A stretch of 34,989 nucleotides of DNA, from NCBI GenBank assembly GCA_027006055.1, contig JALTKX010000259.1, positions 1 through 34,989 on the forward strand, in the 5' to 3' direction. Source of the stretch: Calditrichia bacterium (lineage in GTDB: Bacteria > Calditrichota > Calditrichia > Calditrichales > J004). Below are positions 27,854 to 34,989 of this stretch, in pieces (position 1 is the first letter of the stretch; every line of letters begins with the position of its first letter). A program made the position numbers and the translations under genes. Under the pieces are notes generated by a model that did no database searches, was not told where the DNA came from, and saw only the letters and a program-made list of their open reading frames with translations.

Positions 27854-29311
27854 TCAGGGGCTTTTATTCAGGTCGTAAACAAAGGTATAGGTTTCCGCCG
27901 GGCGGAAAAAACGCTGCTCGTCTACCCAGGTGGTTGCGCCGCCGCTGATGCGGATGCGGTGCCAGCCGGGGCTGAGCTGCAGGGGGGCGGTTAAGTTTTC
28001 GATGCGGATGCCGTCGATGAAAAGGCGCGCGCCCGGCGGTGAAATAAGGAAGCGGCTGGTGCTGCCCTGGCTGTTGCCCGGAAAGCGCAGGGATATACGG
28101 GCCGTGTCATCGGGGAACAGATGAAAAACGCGGATATAGCTGGCGTTGGTCAGGATGTTATGGGCGGTGATTTCGTGAGTTCCCTTCAAAAAAGGACCGC
28201 TGAGCGTGGAGGCTGCCCTGGGCCTTAGGGGCTTGCCGTCCATCCGCAGCTCGATGTTTTCGCCGCTGTGTTCCAGGCGGACATAACCCATCTGGGTTTT
28301 ATGAAACCGTTGCAGCGTGCTAAAGGAGGCCAAAATAAAGGAGAGGGCCAACAACAGACGCCAGCCCATCCAGGCCTTGCCCGAGGCGTTTTCGGCCATA
28401 TTCATTTTCAGGGTTTCGTCGGTGGTGGCCGCCGGCGCGGATTCCAACTGTTCCAGAAAACGGGCCAGAATAATCTTTTTGCGACCGCGATGCTGCCAGG
28501 GCAGGGTCTTTTCCAGGTCATGGATCATGGCGGTGGCGGTTTTATAGCGCCTGCGCCGGTCGCGGTGCAGTGATTTACGGATGATGCGTTGAATTTTACG
28601 GGGTATTTCCGGGTTGAGCACCGGCGCGGAGGTGTAGCGACCCTTGATGATCTTGGCCAGAATTTCCGTGTTGTTGGAACCGTAAAAGGGTTTCAGTCCG
28701 GTCAGCATCTCATACAGTAAAATACCCAGGGCATACAGGTCGCTTTGCGGGGTCAGCGGATCGCCGTGGGCCTGCTCCGGGGACATATAGGCGGGGGTGC
28801 CGACGATAAGCCCGGTCATGGTCAGCTTGGAATCGTTATCATCCTTGGCCACGCCGAAATCGATCAGCTTAACCTTGCCATCGCGGGAGATGAGAATATT
28901 GCCCGGCTTTATATCGCGGTGAATGATGTTTTGGTTGTGGGTGTATTCCAGTCCGCGGGCGATCTCGAGAATGATCAGCACGGCAATGTCTATGGGGAAA
29001 GGCGAGTGGCGATCCAATAGGGTGCGCAGGTCTTCGCCGTCCACATATTCCATGACCAGATAGTAGCTGCGTCCGTGATAGATGAAATCATAAATGCTTA
29101 AAACATTTTCCTGGCTGAAGCCGGCGCTGAGCAGGGCCTCTTTTTTGAAACGGGCCACAATCTCGCGGTTGGGGTCCTTGAGCTTTTTGATAACCACCAT
29201 GCGTCGCAAGGCCGCCTGTTGGGCGGTATATATTTCGGCCATGCCGCCCTCGCCGATCTTTTCGATGATGCGGTAGCCGCCGATAACGCTGTTCTTTTCG
29301 TTTTTAGCCAT
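27854..29311 (-). CDS. Hanks-type serine/threonine protein kinase with TM segment and C-terminal PEGA-like domain
   Basis: GGYRIIEKIGEGGMAEIYTAQ, VVIKKL, HRDIKPGNILIS, IDFGVAKDD, GTPAYMSPEQ; TM LLLALSFILASF; FLISPPGARLFIDGIRIENLTAPLQLSPGWHRIRI PEGA-like. Confidence 0.94.
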   Translation of the reverse strand: MAKNEKNSVIGGYRIIEKIGEGGMAEIYTAQQAALRRMVVIKKLKDPNREIVARFKKEALLSAGFSQENVLSIYDFIYHGRSYYLVMEYVDGEDLRTLLDRHSPFPIDIAVLIILEIARGLEYTHNQNIIHRDIKPGNILISRDGKVKLIDFGVAKDDNDSKLTMTGLIVGTPAYMSPEQAHGDPLTPQSDLYALGILLYEMLTGLKPFYGSNNTEILAKIIKGRYTSAPVLNPEIPRKIQRIIRKSLHRDRRRRYKTATAMIHDLEKTLPWQHRGRKKIILARFLEQLESAPAATTDETLKMNMAENASGKAWMGWRLLLALSFILASFSTLQRFHKTQMGYVRLEHSGENIELRMDGKPLRPRAASTLSGPFLKGTHEITAHNILTNASYIRVFHLFPDDTARISLRFPGNSQGSTSRFLISPPGARLFIDGIRIENLTAPLQLSPGWHRIRISGGATTWVDEQRFFRPAETYTFVYDLNKSP

Positions 29312-29338
29312 ACGGGATGTACCTGTTTCGCGGATTAA

Positions 29339-29794
29339 TTACAGGGCATTGTCGTATTCATCGATCAGAGCGGCTATTTCCCGGGGGGAGGACGCTTTTA
29401 AAATGTTATCGCGAAATTCCGCGTTGTTCAGCAGGCGCGATATCCTGCTGAGCAGTTTAATATGTTGGGCGGGGCTGTTTTCCGGTCCCACAAGCAGAAC
29501 TACAATCTTAACCGGCTGCTTATCCACGGATTCAAAGTCGATACCCTGGGGCTGAACGCCCAGGGCCACGGCAAATTCCGGGCACGATTCATTTTTGCAA
29601 TGGGGGATGGCCAGACCGTTGCCCACGCCGGTGGTCATTATTTTTTCCCGCTCCAACACGGCGGTATAGGCTTTTTCACTGTCGCCAAGCCGGGGCGCCA
29701 TCAGTTCGATGAGCTCGCGGATGGCCCCGTCGCGGGTGGTTGCCTCCAGGGGGACTTTTATATGATCAACTGTAAGATATTCACTCAAACTCAT
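29339..29794 (-). CDS. ptsN: PTS EIIA domain protein, Ntr/fructose type (PtsN-like)
   Basis: REKIMTTGVGNGLAIPHCKNE active-site His context; LLVGPENSPAQHIKLLSRISRLLNN. Confidence 0.9.
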   Translation of the reverse strand: MSLSEYLTVDHIKVPLEATTRDGAIRELIELMAPRLGDSEKAYTAVLEREKIMTTGVGNGLAIPHCKNESCPEFAVALGVQPQGIDFESVDKQPVKIVVLLVGPENSPAQHIKLLSRISRLLNNAEFRDNILKASSPREIAALIDEYDNAL

Positions 29795-30021
29795 ACCGGC
29801 TCCTTGTCCTTTCCCCTAATTTAGCTAAGCCTGTCCAGTAATCAAAACGAATAAACGGCGGAGGGCGCCGCCGGTTGTTACATCGAAAACGGCTTTTGCT
29901 TTAGGGTGTTTTCGGCGGATATTAAAGATTCTTGCGCGCGGCGGCTTTTTTCGGTTTCCATAGTGCTGTCATATTCGTAAATTTATAGCGTTATATACTT
30001 TTTTTAACCAGGAGATAAAAA

Positions 30022-31308
30022 ATGTCCCAAAATATTGTAAGCAGCGCCCGGGAGGCGGTATCGATCATCGATTCCGGAGAATATGTATATACCCATTCCA
30101 TGGCCGCCACGCCGGTTGCCCTGCTGGAATCGCTTTATGAACATGCTTTGACTAAAAAAGATATTACGGTGATGCAGTTACACACGGAACAGCCGGATAC
30201 GATTGACCCCGAAAAACTGGCCGGTCACCTGCGCAACCGCTGTTTTTTTGTGGGCGCGCCCACCCGCAAGCTGGTTCAACAGGGGCATGCCGACTATATT
30301 CCCATTTTCCTTTCGGAAGTGCCCCAGCTTTTCCGGCGCAGGGTGCAAAAGGTGGATACGGTACTGGTACAGGTTTCGCCGCCCGATCGTCACGGCATGT
30401 GCACTTTGGGCATTTCGGTGGAAGCCACCAAGGCGGCCATAGAGATGGCCGATAAGGTGGTGGCGCAGATCAATCCCAATATGCCCCGCACCCACGGCGA
30501 TTCCTTTTTGGGACGGAAACTGTTCGATTCGGTTGTGGAGATCGACACGCCGTTGGTGGAACACCGGCCCGCGCCCCAAACGGAGGTAACGCGTAAAATC
30601 GGCCGGCTGATCGCCGAACTGGTGGAGGACGGTTCCTGCCTGCAAATGGGCATCGGCGCCATCCCCGACGCCGCTCTGGCCGCCATGGAAAACCATAAAA
30701 ACCTGGGCATACACACGGAAATGTTCTCCGACGGCATCCTGAAACTGATGAAACGGGGCGCCATTACCAACCGCAATAAAACCAAGCACCCCGGCAAGGT
30801 GGTTACCAGCTTTGCCATGGGCACGCGGGAGCTATACGACTTTATTGATGATAATCCCGAGATTGTTTTTCTGGATGTGCAATACACCAACAATACCTAT
30901 GTCATCCGTCAAAATAAAAAGGTGGTAGCCATCAACAGCGCCCTGCAGGTGGACCTTTCGGGACAGGTTTGCGCCGATTCCATGGGGACACGTATTTACA
31001 GCGGCGTGGGCGGACAGATGGATTTTATGCGCGGCGCGGCGCTTTCCGAAGGGGGCAAGCCCATTATCGCCCTGCCTTCCACGGCAAAAAACGACACCAT
31101 CTCGCGTATCGCGCCCGTGTTGACGCCCGGAGCGGGGGTGGTGACCACCCGGGCCCACGCCCATTACATTGTTACCGAATACGGCGTGGCCTATCTGTAC
31201 GGAAAAAGTTTACGCGAGCGCGCCCGCGCCCTGATCAACATCGCCCATCCCAAATTCCGCGAGGAACTGGAACGGCAGGCCCGGGAAGTGTGGCGGCTTG
31301 AAATTTAA
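30022..31308 (+). CDS. Acetyl-CoA hydrolase/transferase family protein (4-hydroxybutyrate/butyryl-CoA:acetate CoA-transferase-like)
   Basis: VSPPDRHGMCTLGISVEATKAA, MGIGAIPDAALAAM, GIHTEMFSDG, GVGGQMDFMRGAALSEGGKPIIALPST, YIVTEYGVAYLYGKSLRERARALINIAHPKFRE. Confidence 0.92.
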   Translation: MSQNIVSSAREAVSIIDSGEYVYTHSMAATPVALLESLYEHALTKKDITVMQLHTEQPDTIDPEKLAGHLRNRCFFVGAPTRKLVQQGHADYIPIFLSEVPQLFRRRVQKVDTVLVQVSPPDRHGMCTLGISVEATKAAIEMADKVVAQINPNMPRTHGDSFLGRKLFDSVVEIDTPLVEHRPAPQTEVTRKIGRLIAELVEDGSCLQMGIGAIPDAALAAMENHKNLGIHTEMFSDGILKLMKRGAITNRNKTKHPGKVVTSFAMGTRELYDFIDDNPEIVFLDVQYTNNTYVIRQNKKVVAINSALQVDLSGQVCADSMGTRIYSGVGGQMDFMRGAALSEGGKPIIALPSTAKNDTISRIAPVLTPGAGVVTTRAHAHYIVTEYGVAYLYGKSLRERARALINIAHPKFREELERQAREVWRLEI

Positions 31309-31400
31309 AGCCCTCCTTTCCTGTTGCGGAAAGATTAAATTTCCTTTTTCGCGCTATTCATATTAACTTGTGCCAAACATCATAAAAATAAAGGAAAACG

Positions 31401-31883
31401 ATGAAGATAGCAGAAAAAAGCGTGGTAGGTATTGACTACACCTTAAAAAATGACAACGGCGAGGTGCTGGATAGTTCCCAGGGACGCGAGCCGCTTTATT
31501 ACCTGCAGGGTTTTGGAAACATTATTCCCGGTTTGGAAGAAGCATTGCTGGATAAGGAAGTGGGTGATTCCATCCAGGTGAGCATTCCCCCGGAAAAAGC
31601 CTACGGCCCGCGTAATGAGGAAGCCGTGGTGCAGGTGAGCCGCGATCAGTTTGAAGGCGTGGATGACATTCAGGTGGGCATGGAAGTGCAAACCCAGGGA
31701 GAGCAGGGCATACAGTTGTTTACCGTGTCCAAAATATTCGGCGATACCATTATGCTGGACGGCAACCATCCCCTGGCCGGTGAAACGCTTCATTTTGACG
31801 TGAAGGTAACGGACGTGCGCGAAGCCAGCGAGGAAGAACTGGCCCACGGCCATGTTCATGGACCGGGCGGTCATCACCACTAA
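31401..31883 (+). CDS. FKBP-type peptidyl-prolyl cis-trans isomerase, SlyD-like with His-rich tail
   Basis: VGIDYTLKNDNGEVLDSS, YLQGFGNIIPGLEEALLDKEVGD, PPEKAYGPRNEE, insert-in-flap-like LDGNHPLAGETLHFDVKV, HGHVHGPGGHHH C-terminus. Confidence 0.93.
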   Translation: MKIAEKSVVGIDYTLKNDNGEVLDSSQGREPLYYLQGFGNIIPGLEEALLDKEVGDSIQVSIPPEKAYGPRNEEAVVQVSRDQFEGVDDIQVGMEVQTQGEQGIQLFTVSKIFGDTIMLDGNHPLAGETLHFDVKVTDVREASEEELAHGHVHGPGGHHH

Positions 31884-31894
31884 TCGACTTTTAC

Positions 31895-31925
31895 AAAGGG
31901 CGTCATTTTTGTCGCCCTTTTTTTC
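31895..31925 (+). terminator. Rho-independent terminator after the slyD-like gene
   Basis: AAAGGGCG - tcatttttgt - CGCCCTTT followed by T-run. Confidence 0.88.
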
Positions 31926-31994
31926 TTCCCCATAAACCTGTAAATTCGGCCATTCATTTTAAACCCGTGGACTATTGTAGATCAGGAGCGGCCT

Positions 31995-33377
31995 ATGACC
32001 CTCTTTCCCGGACATCGTCTGTCGTGGCTGCGCATAAAGAATTTTTTTATCCCCGAACGGTTGTTTTTGCTCAGTTTCGCGGGCATTATTCTGGCGGGCG
32101 CGCTGTTATTGCACCAGCCTTTTGCCGTGCATGGCGCTCCGCTTAGCCTGACCGACGCTTTTTTTACCGCTACCTCCGCCACCTGCGTTACGGGACTTAT
32201 CGTGGTGGATACGGCCACCAAATTCACCTTTTCTGGCCAACTGATTCTTCTTGTGTTGATACAGATGGGCGGTTTGGGCATTATGACCTTTTCCGTGGCC
32301 TTTGCCACCCTGTTTGCCGGCCGGCTGAGCCTGGGCGGCAGGGACATGCTGGAGGCCACCTTCAGCCAGATGCCCATGCGGGGCATGCGCCGCCTGCTCC
32401 GAACCATCTTTACGGCCACGCTGATCACGGAAATGGTGGGCGCCCTGTTGCTCAGCCTGCGCTTTATGGCCGACATGCCCCTGCCCAGGGCGCTTTGGTT
32501 TGGCGTTTTTCACGCGGTATCGGCCTTTTGTAATGCCGGCTTTGCCCTCTTTAGCGACAGCCTGGTCAGTTATCAGGGCGATGTGACGGTCATAATGGTC
32601 ATTTCGGCGCTGATCATCATCGGCGGCCTGGGTTTTATTGTTTTGTTTGAGCTGCAACACACACCGCGTCCGTTGCGCTTTAAAAAACTATCGCTGCACT
32701 CCCGAGTTGTCTTGTCGGCCTCTTTGTTGCTGATTGTCTTCGGTTTTGTGATCATGATGCTGTTTGAATGGGGCAATTCACTCAATCATCTGCCCTGGCC
32801 CAAAAAAATACTGGAAGCCTTTTTTCAGTCGGTCACCACGCGCACGGCCGGTTTTAACTCCGTCAATCTGGGCATGCTCACCAACGGCACGCTCTTTTTT
32901 ATGTTGATATTGATGTTCATCGGGGCTTCGCCTTCTTCAACGGGAGGGGGCATAAAAACCACCACCTTTGCCACCATCCTTTCCTTTGCCCGGGCCCGCT
33001 TTAAAAACAGGGAACACACGCAAATGATGAACCGCACCATACCGGAAACGGCGGTATCGCGGGCGGTGACCATTGCCATTTTCTCTTCGCTGGTGGTTAT
33101 TTTGTTTACCACCCTTCTTTTGTTTACGGAGCTCTCCGGGCACTCGCATCAGGAAAGCCGGGGGCTTTTTCTGGAAATCCTGTTTGAGGTTACCTCCGCC
33201 TTTGGCACCGTGGGGCTTTCCATGGGCGTTACGGCGCATCTGTCGGAAGCGGGGCGCATACTGATTACAATGCTTATGTTTATCGGACGACTGGGGCCGC
33301 TGACCCTGGCGCTGGCCATCAGTCAAAAACAGGCCGTTAAATATCAACTGGCCAGGGAAGATTTATTAATCGGATAG
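31995..33377 (+). CDS. TrkH/KtrB-family potassium uptake membrane subunit
   Basis: Selectivity loop-like segments TSATCVTGLIVVDTATKF, FHAVSAFCNAGFAL, SVTTRTAGFNSVN, TSAFGTVGLSMGVT; SPSSTGGGIKTTTFA. Stop TAG. Confidence 0.93.
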   Translation: MTLFPGHRLSWLRIKNFFIPERLFLLSFAGIILAGALLLHQPFAVHGAPLSLTDAFFTATSATCVTGLIVVDTATKFTFSGQLILLVLIQMGGLGIMTFSVAFATLFAGRLSLGGRDMLEATFSQMPMRGMRRLLRTIFTATLITEMVGALLLSLRFMADMPLPRALWFGVFHAVSAFCNAGFALFSDSLVSYQGDVTVIMVISALIIIGGLGFIVLFELQHTPRPLRFKKLSLHSRVVLSASLLLIVFGFVIMMLFEWGNSLNHLPWPKKILEAFFQSVTTRTAGFNSVNLGMLTNGTLFFMLILMFIGASPSSTGGGIKTTTFATILSFARARFKNREHTQMMNRTIPETAVSRAVTIAIFSSLVVILFTTLLLFTELSGHSHQESRGLFLEILFEVTSAFGTVGLSMGVTAHLSEAGRILITMLMFIGRLGPLTLALAISQKQAVKYQLAREDLLIG

Positions 33378-33385
33378 GAGAAGTC

Positions 33386-34039
33386 ATGCAACATATCGCT
33401 GTTATCGGCATTAGCAGTTTCGGCTATTACCTGTGCAAGTACCTGAGCGCGGCCGGCGCGGGCGTTATGGCCATCGATATCGACGAGTCCAAGGTGGACA
33501 GCGTAAAGGATATCGTGGAAAAAGCGGTTATTGCCGACGCCACCCAAAGGGAGGTTCTGGCCAATTTTGAACTGAATGAGTTTGACAATGTCGTCGTCTC
33601 CGTGGGCGAGAGCATCGATACGAGTATCCTTATCACCCTCTATTTAAAAGAGCTGAAGGTGAAAAATATCATCGTGAAGGCCTTTACGGCGGATCATGCC
33701 AAAATTCTGGATAAGATCGGCGCCACGCAGATCGTTTTCCCGGAGCGGGATACGGCCAAGCGGGTGGCCTACACCATGCAAAGCAATAATTTGCTGGACT
33801 ATTTTCCCATCGGCAAGGATCATGGTTTTGTGGAAGTGACCGTACCGCCGGACTGGTCGGGTAAGTCGCTTGTTGAACTGGATGTACGCCGTAAATATGG
33901 CATTCAGGTGGTGCTGATCAAGGAGATATTACCGGATGACAAGGTGGTTGTTCCCGGCGGCGACTACGTGTTAAAGGACAGCGATGTCCTGATTGTAGTG
34001 GGCAAGAATAAAGACCTGGAACGGCTGGAGACATCATAA
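33386..34039 (+). CDS. TrkA/KtrA-family potassium uptake NAD-binding (RCK) subunit
   Basis: N-terminal Rossmann segment HIAVIGISSFGYYLCKYLSAAGAGVMAIDIDE; one RCK_N plus one RCK_C domain size (217 aa); directly after trkH. Confidence 0.93.
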   Translation: MQHIAVIGISSFGYYLCKYLSAAGAGVMAIDIDESKVDSVKDIVEKAVIADATQREVLANFELNEFDNVVVSVGESIDTSILITLYLKELKVKNIIVKAFTADHAKILDKIGATQIVFPERDTAKRVAYTMQSNNLLDYFPIGKDHGFVEVTVPPDWSGKSLVELDVRRKYGIQVVLIKEILPDDKVVVPGGDYVLKDSDVLIVVGKNKDLERLETS

Positions 34040-34136
34040 CGGTTTAGGAACACTATCCGGTTTTTTCCGTTTATCTTCATCGTTCTTTCATTATTGCGTT
34101 CTATATTAAAAAAAAATCAAAGAGGAGGAGAAAAAA

Positions 34137-34868
34137 ATGCGTTCAGGTAATCCTGTACTTTCGGAAAAAAAGTTCAGCCCGTCGATGGTAATCGGCGAGC
34201 GCATGACCATTGAAGGCGTGGTCAACAAATCATTTGCCATGCTGGGCCTGGTGGTTGTTTCCGCCTAGTATGTGTGGGACAAGTTTTTTACAACCATGGA
34301 TATGGCCTCGGTCAGTCCGTTCATCATGTTTGGCGTGATCGGAGGACTGGTAGCGGCCCTGGTTACCGTTTTTAAACCGACGGTGGCCCGCTATTCGGCG
34401 CCGGTGTATGCCGTGCTGGAAGGACTGGCCCTGGGTGGTATTTCCGCTTTTATGGAAAGCCGTTACCCGGGTATCGTTTTTCAGGCGGTTACGCTGACCT
34501 TTGCCGTGTTTTTCTCGCTGCTGTTTTTGTATAAAACCGGCAGAATCAAGGTGACCGAAAATTTTAAGATGATGGTCGTCAGCGCCACGGGCGGTATTTT
34601 TCTGGTTTATCTGCTCGATTTTGTACTGATGTTTTTCGGTATCCGCCTGCCGATGATTCATGAGGGCGGCTTTTTCGGCATATTGTTCAGCCTGGTGGTG
34701 GTGGGCATTGCCTCCATGAACCTGGTGCTGGATTTTGATTTTATAGAAAAAGGGGCCGAGCGCGGCGCTCCGCGGTATATGGAGTGGTATGGTGCCTTTG
34801 GGCTTACCGTTACCCTGGTATGGCTCTATCTGGAAATACTGCGCCTGTTGGTTAAAACCCGCGACTAA
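34137..34868 (+). pseudogene. BaxI/YccA-family membrane protein ORF interrupted by in-frame TAG at 34266-34268 (pseudogene, sequence error, or readthrough)
   Basis: ATG at 34137 after strong SD (AGGAGGAG); frame reads MRSGNPVLSEKKFSPSMVIGERMTIEGVVNKSFAMLGLVVVSA*YVWDKFFTTMDMASVSPFIMFGVIGGLVAAL..., continuing in the same frame to TAA at 34868 with multiple TM helices. Confidence 0.8.
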
Positions 34869-34895
34869 AGCGCTCCTGTCCATAAAGTGTTCATC

Positions 34896-34928
34896 AACGC
34901 GCGCCATGTGGCGCGCGTTTTTTTTTGC
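34896..34928 (+). terminator. Rho-independent terminator after the YccA-like ORF
   Basis: AACGCGCGCC - atgt - GGCGCGCGTT followed by a T-run. Confidence 0.9.
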
Positions 34929-34989
34929 GGATATTGGCAGGTTAATGGGTTTATACCCGTCCCCACCCCCTCGATAAGCTGTGCCCTGA

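Noticed and set aside
29994-29999. TATACT as a sigma-70 -10 box for the CoA-transferase
   Set aside because: No convincing -35 element at the right distance; promoter consensus for this lineage is unknown.
34266-34268. TAG as pyrrolysine or a reassigned sense codon
   Set aside because: mraY and trkH in the same window end with TAG, and one internal TAG in a membrane protein of a family not known for pyrrolysine is better explained by mutation or error; kept only as something to test.
1-34989. CRISPR arrays, transposons, prophage, restriction or defence genes, tRNA/rRNA
   Set aside because: No direct-repeat arrays, transposase-like ORFs, phage genes or tRNA-like cloverleafs were recognised; the window is core/housekeeping in character.

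Overview
The window is densely coding, ordinary chromosomal bacterial DNA. No tRNA, rRNA, CRISPR array or transposon was recognised. The + strand from position 3 to ~15.0 kb is a nearly uninterrupted dcw (division and cell wall) cluster: rsmH (3' end)-ftsL-ftsI-murE-murF-mraY-murD-ftsW-murG-murC-ftsQ-ftsA-ftsZ, closed by a strong intrinsic terminator. From ~15.1 to 29.8 kb a convergent minus-strand directon reads, in transcription order: EIIA(Ntr/Fru)-like protein, Hanks-type Ser/Thr kinase with a PEGA-like tail, SUMF1/FGE lipoprotein, secreted S8 subtilase, mannose-family PTS EIIC, EIID, HPr, PTS enzyme I, SIS-domain Pgi/Pmi, metK, alpha/beta hydrolase, S9 prolyl oligopeptidase. From 30.0 kb to the end, + strand, lie an acetyl-CoA hydrolase/4-hydroxybutyrate-type CoA-transferase, a SlyD-like FKBP PPIase, TrkH and TrkA (RCK) K+ uptake genes, and a BaxI/YccA-family membrane protein interrupted by an in-frame TAG. 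The most interesting points are the in-frame amber codon in the YccA-like gene, the mannose-type PTS membrane pair (EIIC/EIID) with EI and HPr but no visible EIIA-Man/EIIB, its linkage to a kinase/SUMF1/protease block, and several intergenic RNA hairpins in the dcw cluster (one overlaps the murD ribosome-binding site). No clearly new system is proven. Taxonomy cannot be fixed from this window; an FCB-like lineage is only a guess. All calls rest on reading motifs by eye, without database searches.
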